Shown here one piece after another: positions 8,349 to 16,700 of a DNA stretch of 49,756 nucleotides (its first letter is position 1; each line of letters begins with the position of its first letter). A program made the position numbers and the translations under genes. Below the pieces are notes generated by a model that made no database searches, was not told the origin of the DNA, and saw only the letters and a program-made list of their open reading frames with translations. The stretch covers positions 1-49,756 of the forward strand of contig JAEEIK010000062.1 in NCBI GenBank assembly GCA_016281335.1, read 5' to 3'. The stretch comes from Lachnospiraceae bacterium. Its GTDB lineage: Bacteria > Bacillota > Clostridia > Lachnospirales > Lachnospiraceae.

Positions 8349-8612
8349 ATGTCAAAAAGAGATAAATTGAGAGAAAAATTCTTTGAAAAACCTGTCAGAA
8401 ATGATATTACAGTTAATGAAGTGATCAGATTATCAAAGGCTTACGGATGTGTAATATTGACCGGTGGCAATCATCAGATTCGAATATGTCATCAAGCGAC
8501 GGGGACTATTATTCCGATACCGCACCATGGTGATACGGTAAAGGAAGCATATATAGCAGAGCTGAAGACGTTGATTCTCAATATAGAGGCTATGAATAAG
8601 GAGGGCAAATAA
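8349..8612 (+). CDS. hicA: HicA family mRNA interferase toxin
   Basis: This 87-residue protein is predicted to degrade translated mRNA when freed from HicB. The diagnostic region TGGNHQIRICHQATGTIIPIPHHGD carries the conserved His (residue 42) expected for the catalytic beta-strand of the HicA double-stranded-RNA-binding-like fold. ATG 8349 has AGAGGT at 8338-8343. It is followed by hicB after one base. The toxin-first order is the usual one for hicAB. Confidence 0.85.
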   Translation: MSKRDKLREKFFEKPVRNDITVNEVIRLSKAYGCVILTGGNHQIRICHQATGTIIPIPHHGDTVKEAYIAELKTLILNIEAMNKEGK

Positions 8613-8613
8613 A

Positions 8614-8979
8614 ATGAGTTATCCATTTACAGTATTCCAGATGGAAAATGAGGGACATATTTTTTGGGTGGCCAAGAGTATTCAGTTAAAGGGCTGTGTC
8701 GGACAGGGAGATACCCAGGAAGAAGCAATTAATGAACTTGAGGAAAATGAAGCTGCATGGTTGGAAACTGCTAAACAAATGGATATACCCATACCGGAAG
8801 TTACAATAGAGCGAGCTACTGATTATAGCGGTAAAATGACATTAAGGATTGCAGCATATGTACATAAGCAGGCAGCGATGTATGCTAAGCGAGAAGGTGT
8901 GAGTCTGAATCAATATATAAATGATGCTATAGTTACACAGAATGCGTTAATGTCGATAAAAATGGCTGCAGTAAGCTGA
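8614..8979 (+). CDS. hicB: HicB family antitoxin
   Basis: This 121-residue antitoxin has a partial RNase-H-like N-terminal domain (residues 1-70: YPFTVFQMENEGHIFWVAKSI, then GCVGQGDTQEEAI). A C-terminal ribbon-helix-helix DNA-binding segment follows (SGKMTLRIAAYVHKQAA, then EGVSLNQYINDAI). The first should bind HicA and the second the 38 bp palindrome upstream. The GAGGGC ribosome-binding site lies at the end of hicA. Only five bases separate its stop codon from the first LytTR-type box of the next gene. Confidence 0.88.
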   Translation: MSYPFTVFQMENEGHIFWVAKSIQLKGCVGQGDTQEEAINELEENEAAWLETAKQMDIPIPEVTIERATDYSGKMTLRIAAYVHKQAAMYAKREGVSLNQYINDAIVTQNALMSIKMAAVS

Positions 8980-8984
8980 TCTTA

Positions 8985-9014
8985 ACCGTTCGTCGTCCCA
9001 TAGCTACCGTTCGT
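8985..9014 (+). promoter_or_regulatory. LytTR-type direct-repeat binding site, surface protein 1
   Basis: Two exact copies of ACCGTTCGT (8985-8993 and 9006-9014) are separated by 12 bp. This fits the published LytTR-domain consensus [TA][AC][CA]GTTN[AG][TG] in two boxes 12-13 bp apart. The same arrangement occurs before the other two giant surface-protein genes. The first box starts 128 bp before the start codon at 9113. Confidence 0.85.
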
Positions 9015-9048
9015 AGCCTATCATATGGAAATCTCCTTTAAAATGGCG

Positions 9049-9054
9049 TATAAT
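9049..9054 (+). promoter_or_regulatory. -10 element of the surface protein 1 promoter
   Basis: A perfect TATAAT lies 34 bp after the second LytTR-type box, preceded by AAAATGGCG. There is no recognisable -35 hexamer at the right distance, which suggests activator dependence. The predicted start near 9061 gives a 5' leader of about 52 bases. Confidence 0.7.
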
Positions 9055-9112
9055 ATTGGACAAGGTTGAGCCTGTTCAACTCAGTAAATACACCGGGGAA
9101 GGAGATTTTTGT

Positions 9113-12100
9113 ATGAAGAGAAAGACAAAGAGTATCATAGCATTTTTGATGACAGTAGTCCTGCTGTTCGGGATGCTGCCGGCAGACACGTTTGCGCAGG
9201 GAGAAAATGCGGAAAACGATGAATGGGTACAAGAAGAAGAACAGAATGACGGAGAAGTGGCAGAGCTCTGGTCGGCGGACGGACAGACCTTCATAGCTAC
9301 TTATACAACTCTTCAGGAAGCATTTACAGCGGCAGAAGCAGAAGATATATATGCAATAATAAAGCTCCTGCAGGATGTAACACTTACTGTTGACCATACA
9401 TTAAATCAGGATATTAACCTGTTCCTGAACGGACATACGCTGACGATTCAGAAGGATGTCACTTTAACAGGCACCGTGCATGATCCGGATAAAGATCAGG
9501 ACAGATACCCTATGATAGATGTTTGGAGCGGTTTTACCAACGGAGCCGGTGGGAGCATTGTAAACAAAGGATTATTCATTGCTCTGATCGATATGTATTC
9601 AAAAGATATCAGTCTTTCTGTTGAAGGGGGAAGTGTTGAATCTGTAAGCCTTGAAAATGGATTAATGAATGTTTCGGGAGGAACGGTTTATCAGATAACT
9701 GCAAGAGGCGGAGTTGTCAATGTAAGCGACGGAACTGTTAATTATGCTACGGGTAAAGAAGATAGTGAAATCAATATCTCAGGCGGAACCGTCGAAAAAT
9801 TACAGAGCTGGGGTAATGTTGAGATCAGTGGAGGAACCGTTAATTCTTTCGAACCAGAAAATAGCATATCAATTATCCGTGGCGGTATTGTTAAAAAGTT
9901 AGATATGCTGAATAACATGGGAAGTCCGACTCTTCTGATATGCGGAGACGCGGAAATTACAGAAGACTTACTTCTCGAGTTTTATGGCGGTACTGAGGAT
10001 TGTGGTGTTGCTGATGTACTGATATTCGGCTCACCAAGGATAGCAAAAATAAGGTATGATGCCGGACACATTGGTGAAGGCGCTGATACCGGTGAAGGTA
10101 ATTGGGGCAATGTAACTATATCAGGAGGATATTTTGCAAATGATCCTTCAGAAAACTTTGAGGGAATGGTAGGGTACCCTCATATAATTGCAACCATAGG
10201 AGATGTTGAAGAATATTCAAATCAGGAAGACTGGGCTGTAAGTTCAGAAGATTATAAATGGCGCATCAAGCCTGCAGCTGAGGCAACTCCTTTCCCTCAC
10301 AGGACTTCGAAAAATGAAGGCGACGAAGCAAAGGTTGATTTTTATAATAATATTAACCTTGGTTACGAAAACAAAGAAATAATCTATAAAACAGGATATT
10401 TCAGTACTATAGAAGAAGCCTTGGAAGCAACCGAAATAATAGAATATGGCAATGATGAGCCGAGCTTCAATATGAATTATCATCCCAAGGTTACCTTATT
10501 AAAAGATGTGATCATTGATAAAGTAATAGATGTTACCAACAACAGTTCCGGAAGAGTATTCATGGAAATGGGCGGCCACAACATGGATATAACCAAAGAT
10601 GGCGGGATTACCGGCACAGTGATACTTACCTTTGATGGTATACAGACAGGTATGCTTACCAGCTGCGGTACTATTGGAGTACATGAGTTTGTAGTATATA
10701 AAGGTTTAGACGCAGAGATCACAGGCGGAACTATAAGCAGTTCAGTATTTATGGTTGACAGCGGTGAATACACTATAAGTGGAGGAGAGTTCACCGGAGT
10801 AGTGGAGATCAGTAACTGGGGTGATCTTGATTTCACCATAACAGGAAATGCAAAATTCAAAGAGATAGATTACCAGGTGAATAAAAGTAATCCCTACAGC
10901 ATCAGCCTTAATCTTGCCGGAGGATATTATACGGTAGATCCGGAGACATTAAAGACATATACGGTTAATGGAACGGTCAGGGATCAGTCCGGCTATGTCA
11001 ATTATGACGAAACCAAAGTAGAAGAATACAACGGTCAGGCTGATTGGGAAGCAGATCCCGAAACATATACCTGGCGTATCAAGAGAGAAGTCACTGCCAG
11101 CAGCTTCAGTACAGTACCCGCTGCGGTAGCAGGACTTAAGGAAAACGGAAGCGCACTGGCGCTTGTTACTGCAGGTGTTGCGGTTGGCGGAACCGTTATG
11201 TATGCTCTGGGTAAGGATGCAACTACTGCGCCGACTACAGGCTGGAGTAATAACCTCCCGACAGCAACGGCAGCAGGTACCTATTATGTATGGTATAAGA
11301 TAGATCCGGACGCAGATCACCTGGAAACCCAGCCTGCATGCATCACAGTGACAGTTGCTGCTAAGGAGAACAACAATCAGAATAATGATCCGAATAACGA
11401 TCCCAATAACAATCAGAACAACAACGATGAGAATAACGAGAGTAACAACGAAAACAATAACAACAATGAAGAGCAGAATACGCCGACGCCTCCTCCCGTA
11501 GACAACAGCGAGGATTCACCTTTCCAGCCGGTACCGGAGATCACCGCGACTACGGAATCCCTGTATCTGGTAAAAGGACAGACCTTCTCTCTGAATGAGG
11601 CAGACTGGACCAGCTCGAACAAGAAGGTAGTCAGCGTAAGTAAAAAGACCGGTGCTGTTAAAGCCATAAAGGCAACCGGCAATACCCCTGTAGAGTTGAC
11701 CAGGGGAACAGACGCAACAAAGAAAACTCTGAAGATCTATGTTGCAGACCCCAAGGTGAAAACCAAGAAGCTGAGCGTCGGCGCAGGTAAAACCGTCAAT
11801 GCTGAGATCACTACTGATTTCAAGGATAAGCTGCCGGTATACTGGTATTCATCTGCAACGGATATTGCTATAGTTGATCAGACAGGTAAGGTATCAGGCT
11901 TAACAAAAGGTAAGGCTGATATCACTGCACAGATCAACGGCAAAGCATTTACTTTCAAAGTAACGGTCACGGAAGAAACTGTCGTAGCTGAAAGGACCCT
12001 GCATATGACCAAGGGCGCGAGCATGACGGTCAAGAAACTCGGGAAAGTAAATATCACAGCCCTGTCCAGTACCAGCAGCAATGTTCTTGTTGAGAAGAAG

Positions 12101-12439
12101 AAGATAACAGCAAAAGAATGCGGAACTGCTATAGTAGAGGCTACCGGTGGAGACGGGAAGACCTACAAGCTTAACATGGTAATAGAAGATCCGACCATTA
12201 CCAACCTGACAGCCGGTAAGACCAATAAGTATTCGGTTGAGCTGACAGCAGGAAAGAGCCACGAAGCGCTCAAGTTCAAAGCATTTGACAGAGAGGTGGT
12301 CTTCAAGAGCAACAAGCCCAAAGTTGCTTACATAAACGAAAAAGGCGAGATCATAGCCTTAAGCAAAGGCAAGGCAAAGCTTACAGGCAAGATCAACGGC
12401 AAGACGATCACTATCAATGTTAAAGTAAATGCACAGTAA
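9113..12439 (+). CDS. Large secreted surface protein 1 (beta-helix-like plus Big_2 domains)
   Basis: This 1108-residue secreted protein is probably an adhesin or matrix protein. It starts with a signal peptide (KRKTKS, a hydrophobic stretch with MLPADTFA). Residues about 60-690 hold two rounds of glycine-rich strands of the ISGGTV type, typical of right-handed beta-helix folds. Each round ends in a conserved AGGYY...YTWRIK block. A linker of Asn, Asp and Glu runs from about 750 to 790. From residue 803 three to four Ig-like (Big_2) units follow, ending KITINVKV-style without LPXTG or a membrane anchor. ATG 9113 has AAGGAG; an in-frame ATG at 9056 lies at the promoter. Expression is probably controlled by the LytTR-type boxes upstream. 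The ligand is unknown. Confidence 0.85.
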   Translation: MKRKTKSIIAFLMTVVLLFGMLPADTFAQGENAENDEWVQEEEQNDGEVAELWSADGQTFIATYTTLQEAFTAAEAEDIYAIIKLLQDVTLTVDHTLNQDINLFLNGHTLTIQKDVTLTGTVHDPDKDQDRYPMIDVWSGFTNGAGGSIVNKGLFIALIDMYSKDISLSVEGGSVESVSLENGLMNVSGGTVYQITARGGVVNVSDGTVNYATGKEDSEINISGGTVEKLQSWGNVEISGGTVNSFEPENSISIIRGGIVKKLDMLNNMGSPTLLICGDAEITEDLLLEFYGGTEDCGVADVLIFGSPRIAKIRYDAGHIGEGADTGEGNWGNVTISGGYFANDPSENFEGMVGYPHIIATIGDVEEYSNQEDWAVSSEDYKWRIKPAAEATPFPHRTSKNEGDEAKVDFYNNINLGYENKEIIYKTGYFSTIEEALEATEIIEYGNDEPSFNMNYHPKVTLLKDVIIDKVIDVTNNSSGRVFMEMGGHNMDITKDGGITGTVILTFDGIQTGMLTSCGTIGVHEFVVYKGLDAEITGGTISSSVFMVDSGEYTISGGEFTGVVEISNWGDLDFTITGNAKFKEIDYQVNKSNPYSISLNLAGGYYTVDPETLKTYTVNGTVRDQSGYVNYDETKVEEYNGQADWEADPETYTWRIKREVTASSFSTVPAAVAGLKENGSALALVTAGVAVGGTVMYALGKDATTAPTTGWSNNLPTATAAGTYYVWYKIDPDADHLETQPACITVTVAAKENNNQNNDPNNDPNNNQNNNDENNESNNENNNNNEEQNTPTPPPVDNSEDSPFQPVPEITATTESLYLVKGQTFSLNEADWTSSNKKVVSVSKKTGAVKAIKATGNTPVELTRGTDATKKTLKIYVADPKVKTKKLSVGAGKTVNAEITTDFKDKLPVYWYSSATDIAIVDQTGKVSGLTKGKADITAQINGKAFTFKVTVTEETVVAERTLHMTKGASMTVKKLGKVNITALSSTSSNVLVEKKKITAKECGTAIVEATGGDGKTYKLNMVIEDPTITNLTAGKTNKYSVELTAGKSHEALKFKAFDREVVFKSNKPKVAYINEKGEIIALSKGKAKLTGKINGKTITINVKVNAQ

Positions 12440-12451
12440 ACAAAAAGCTCA

Positions 12452-12480
12452 CCCCCGTCCGAAAACGGACGGGGGATTTA
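12452..12480 (+). terminator. Hairpin terminator after surface protein 1
   Basis: A 10 bp GC-rich perfect stem (CCCCCGTCCG/CGGACGGGGG) with an AAAA loop is followed only by ATTTA. The weak T-tract may leave readthrough into the next gene, which has no obvious promoter of its own. Confidence 0.75.
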
Positions 12481-12496
12481 ATAACAGGAGGTAAGC

Positions 12497-13126
12497 ATGA
12501 ACGAGAATATTACAAAACGCAATGAATTATTGGCGCAGAAGGTGATAAAAGGTCTGGAGAGCAGAAACATGAGCGGCTACTATGCTGCAGATAAAGAAGC
12601 AGCGCTGGCGCTTGCTCTTAAGCTGATACCGGAAGAAAGCAGCGTGACCATGGGCGGCTGTATGAGCGCCCGTGAGATAGGACTGATCGATGCGCTGAAG
12701 AACGGCAAGTACAACTTTATCGACAGAGACATGGCAAGTGACAAGCGCGCAGCGATGCTTGCAGCTTATGATGCGGATGTTTTCCTTTCAAGCGCAAATG
12801 CGATGACCGAGGACGGAGTCATCATCAATATCGACGGTAACTCAAATCGTGTATCAGCTATCGCCCAGGGTCCCAGGAAAGTGGTATTTATAGTGGGCAT
12901 GAATAAGCTGTGTTCCGATGTGGACGGAGCGATGAAGCGAGCAAGGAATGTAGCAGCTCCCATCAATGCACAGCGTTTCGGGCTTTCCACCCCCTGCGCC
13001 AAGACCGGCAGCTGCATGAACTGCAAATCACCCGACACTATCTGCTGCCAGTTCCTGATCACCAGATTTTCCCGTCACAAAGACCGCATCCATGTGATAC
13101 TCGTAAATGACAGCCTTGGGTTCTAA
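12497..13126 (+). CDS. LUD domain protein (LutC/YkgG-like, DUF162)
   Basis: This 209-residue protein belongs to the LUD family found in lactate-utilisation complexes and in stand-alone single-domain forms. Visible family features are the SVTMGGCMSAREIG segment, DADVFLSSANAMTEDG and GPRKVVFIVGMNKL. The C-terminal cluster CAKTGSCMNCKSPDTICC contains five cysteines and could bind metal or an iron-sulfur centre. No lutA or lutB partner is nearby, so the lactate role is not supported by context. The stand-alone form is common in Firmicutes and its reaction is not established. ATG 12497 is preceded by AGGAGG. It sits between two surface-protein genes with no evident functional link. Confidence 0.85.
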   Translation: MNENITKRNELLAQKVIKGLESRNMSGYYAADKEAALALALKLIPEESSVTMGGCMSAREIGLIDALKNGKYNFIDRDMASDKRAAMLAAYDADVFLSSANAMTEDGVIINIDGNSNRVSAIAQGPRKVVFIVGMNKLCSDVDGAMKRARNVAAPINAQRFGLSTPCAKTGSCMNCKSPDTICCQFLITRFSRHKDRIHVILVNDSLGF

Positions 13127-13152
13127 GTAAGACTTGCCGTGACTCTTTTTCT

Positions 13153-13182
13153 ACCGTTCGTCGTCTGAAAATGACCGTTCGT
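13153..13182 (+). promoter_or_regulatory. LytTR-type direct-repeat binding site, surface protein 2
   Basis: Exact ACCGTTCGT copies lie at 13153-13161 and 13174-13182, again with a 12 bp gap and a 21 bp period. The first box starts 129 bp before ATG 13282. Confidence 0.85.
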
Positions 13183-13215
13183 AGTAAAAATATTGAAAAA
13201 AATCGGAAAAATGGC

Positions 13216-13221
13216 TATAAT
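13216..13221 (+). promoter_or_regulatory. -10 element of the surface protein 2 promoter
   Basis: A perfect TATAAT lies 33 bp after the second box, preceded by AAAAATGGC as at surface protein 1. No -35 hexamer is evident. A 10 bp inverted repeat (AAAAATGGCT at 13207-13216, AGCCATTTTT at 13242-13251) brackets the predicted start site near 13228. Confidence 0.7.
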
Positions 13222-13281
13222 TTTGCTCAAAAGTGCACAAAAGCCATTTTTTAGTTCTTTTTTACACAAGGAGGTAGGTTT

Positions 13282-13725
13282 ATGGCAAAGAACAATCGTT
13301 TCAAAAGGCTAATGGCATTGTTCATGACCGTGGTCATGATAGTTACAATGATGCCGATGAACACCCTGGAGGTGTATGCGGGTGGTTACACAAAGGAGCA
13401 GTTACAATCCTATGTGAAAGAGTGTAAGATAACCTGGGAAAAAGGAGCCGGCTCGAATCCCATATTTCATGTTGAGATAACATTAAAGCCGGGTACACCG
13501 GAAGATGTTCAGCCTGAAGATCTGTATGCGGCTGTCGGGAAGAATATAAATGAAGAAGCGCTGAAAAAAGGCTATCCCAGTACTTTTTTCGTTACTGAAG
13601 ATAATACAACAATAAACGCGGACGGATCCAGAACAATAACTCTGGATCAGGGGGCTTATTTTGGAGATGATCCGGCCGTTGCTGCAAAAAAGCGCTTCAA
13701 GAAGCTGAAGAGGCTGCAGGGGTAA
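13282..13725 (+). CDS. Surface protein 2, N-terminal part (before -1 frame change)
   Basis: This 147-residue reading frame encodes the signal peptide (RFKRLMALFMTVVMIVTMMPMNTLEVYA) and the first mature segment of a large secreted protein. It ends at TAA 13723, soon after an A6 run. The next reading frame downstream, shifted by -1, continues the same alanine- and glutamate-rich coiled-coil sequence (ALQEAEEAAG). The two are therefore very probably one gene of about 1773 residues. The switch must occur between 13671 and 13722, because the -1 frame has a stop at 13668. ATG 13282 has AAGGAGGT. The signal peptide resembles those of the other two surface proteins, and the promoter carries the same LytTR-type boxes. 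Confidence 0.85.
   Translation: MAKNNRFKRLMALFMTVVMIVTMMPMNTLEVYAGGYTKEQLQSYVKECKITWEKGAGSNPIFHVEITLKPGTPEDVQPEDLYAAVGKNINEEALKKGYPSTFFVTEDNTTINADGSRTITLDQGAYFGDDPAVAAKKRFKKLKRLQG
13686..13692 (+). other. A AAA AAG slippery heptamer / homopolymer at the frame change
   Basis: In the frame of the start codon the codons are GCA AAA AAG, which is the canonical -1 slippery heptamer. A -1 slip gives AAA AAA GCG and enters the long downstream frame. One extra A in the DNA would do the same, so a phase-variable tract or a sequencing error are alternatives. A weak hairpin (CTTCA/TGAAG, 13695-13710) follows; no strong stimulator is visible. Confidence 0.7.
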
Positions 13726-13799
13726 ACAAAGATGATATAGGCGGCTCCACCGAGCAGCAGCAAACAACTGTAGAAACTCTGGTAGCTGTTCAAACGGAT

Positions 13800-16700
13800 T
13801 TGGGCAATGCAAGCAATATGCTTAAAGAGGAGACTTTAGATGCTCAGAAAGCGCTTGATGAAGCGGAAAAGGCGGCAAAAGCTTTCAATGACAATAAAGA
13901 AACACTTGAAGTAACACTAAGCGCAGAAGATTACAGTAAAGTAGAAAATGGAATAGAGAATGCGATAGAAGCTGTTGAAGCATTAAAGGCAGCGCAGGAA
14001 AGTGTAGAAGATGATGGAGCTGCAGCCGATGAGGCAGCAAAGGCTTTAGAAGCTGCGGAAGCTGCGGAGGAAGCTGCCGAGGCGTTACTTAATGCTGCAG
14101 GCGGTGAAGAGCAGAACCAGGAGACTTTTGTGGAAAGACTGCAGGTTGCTGATGAAGAAAACAGCACTGCATTTTCAGGATTTCTGGGAAAATCCTGGGC
14201 TGCTTTTATCGCTGCCAGAAGATATGCAGGATTGGCAAAAGATGCTCTGAGTAAAGAAAATCTGCAGAAAAATGCTTGTTCCGGAGTATCTGCAGCAACC
14301 AGTAATCTTTATTTTGTTAAACAGGACGGAACTGAGGAAGCAAGAAAGAATCTTGAAGAAGCAAAAGCGCTGGCAGACGAAGATTCTCAAGCTAAGATAG
14401 ATGCTCTGCTTAAAAAGGATGAAAGCAATCCCGGTCCCATCGAGGCACTGGAAAAGAAAATTGATGATGCAAATGATTCCATCGGTGAGCTGGAAGGTGC
14501 AATGGGAATAGGTCTTGCTGCGACGGAAACAGCAACGGTTGGTATTTCACTTAGTCCGGGATCAGAATACCCTGATGAGATTGTTGTTATAGAGAATGTG
14601 ACAAAAAAGGGAGTAACGCCCCAGCCCGAAGGCGAGCACAGCGTTACCGTTACCTATGTGATGGGCAAGAACCAGAAGGGTGAGACCCTTGCTGCTCCTG
14701 AAGAATTTATAAGAACCAGTAACGCTTCGTTCCCCGAAGGTGCAGTTTATGAGTTCATTTCACCGGCTTATCCCGGATATACGGCCAGCGTGGAGAAGGT
14801 TTCCGGCACCATGGGTACGACTGATGTATCCGTAACGGTTACTTACAGCTGTTCTCATACGGGTGAGAATAAGATGGAATACAATACACTGGAGCACTGG
14901 ATGGTTTGTGGTGTCTGCGGTGATGTAATTGAAGGATTTAAAGAAGCACACCACACGACACCTGACGATTACGATTATACAAAGAACGGACATACACCTC
15001 ACTGCTCTATCTGTGGCTGGAAGAGCCCGGTAGAGGTAGCACATAAGAAGGATTTATTCAGAGTTAATGAGAATGGTTCCCGTAGACATCTGGCCCGTTG
15101 TCAGGTATGTAAATATGAAGATTATGAGCCTCATGCATGGGTGAAGACGAAAAATTCTTCAGCTACCTGGTGTGAAGCCAAGTGTGAATGTGGTGAGATC
15201 TATTCTGCTCCCGAGCATAAATTCACACAATACCGCATGGGACCGGGGAATCAGCATTATAAGATCTGTTCTATATGCGGATATGAAGAGATGGAAGACT
15301 GTAACAGCGAGCTGTATGAATATAAAACGGAAAGCGAGCATTATGTAAAATGCTCCAAGTGTAAGGCTATTCAGACTACCGAGAGTCATGGACCTTCAGA
15401 AATATGTGAACATACACATCACCAGTTCCACAGGCTCTACTGCACAAAGTGTAAATCAACAACCTACAGAAATATACCCTGTAAAGTAGGTGATGATTAC
15501 TTTGCTACTGATGCTGTACATTGGCAGAAGTGTTCAGATTGCAATGAGATGTATGAAGAACCCCATAAATATTCGACCAAGAAGTATAAGACAAATCAGA
15601 GATCTGACCTTACTGAAGTAGACGGTAAACTGACGACTATATGGTACTATGATCTGGCTGAAAAATGTAATGTTTGCGGTCATGTGCATATCCTAAAGGA
15701 GGGGCTGAAGAGTACTTCGACCAGCAGCGGCAGCAAACCTAAAGAAGGCAGCAAGAACTTCGGTGGCGGCGGTCCCGTTCCCAAGGTACAGTCCAGCGAG
15801 GTAAACTTTGATGATGTCCTTGGCCAGAATCTGAAGACAAACGTTGTTTCTGATATTGACGAGATAGTTATGGATAATTATTTCGATCTGGTTGATGATG
15901 AAGAAGGTAATCTTAATGATAAGATAGAAGAAAAATTCGGAGCGGATTTTGATAAGAGCAAGGTTAATGTTGTAGTAGAACCCACAGTTAACGTTACACC
16001 TACGGCTTATGATGCGAGATCCAAAACACTTTCGATAGAGATCAATGCTACTTATAATCTGGTATTGGAGAATACCACCAATAATCAGAAAGTAACAATC
16101 TCCGAGAATCAGGTCGTTCCTGTAAATCAAGCGGTAGAGCTCACTGTTATGCTTCCCGATAACTTCGGATCGGCAGGAAAACGGGTAAACATAGAGCATG
16201 ATCATAATGGCGAGATCCACAATTACAGAGCTCAGATACAGAGAGACGGAAATAAATACTTCCTTTCATTTAAAGCTGAAGCAGGTTTCTCGCCTTTCAC
16301 TTTCACTCTTGAAGAAGAACAGGGTGAGGAAGATGTAGCCAGTGTAACATACAGTTATGGTAAGAATGGTTCCAGCACAATTTATAAGACAGCGTATTTT
16401 GATGATTTCCAGAATGCAATATCCGCATCTGAGGAAAATGACTTTTATGACCAGCTGACAGATGAGGAAAAGGAAGGATTTGGAGGAATAAATTCTCCGG
16501 TCATCAAACTTCTTAAGAACGTAACACTTGATGAGACAGTTTATATTGCGAAGAAGAATCATGAAATTGCTCTGGATCTGGACGGACATACACTGACTAT
16601 AACAAAGAACGGTGGTCTGGACGGAGACAACTGCGAGATCAGAATGGAAAGCGCTACTCCCGGTACCTTTAACAGTGCAGGTACCATAGCAGTAAACATA

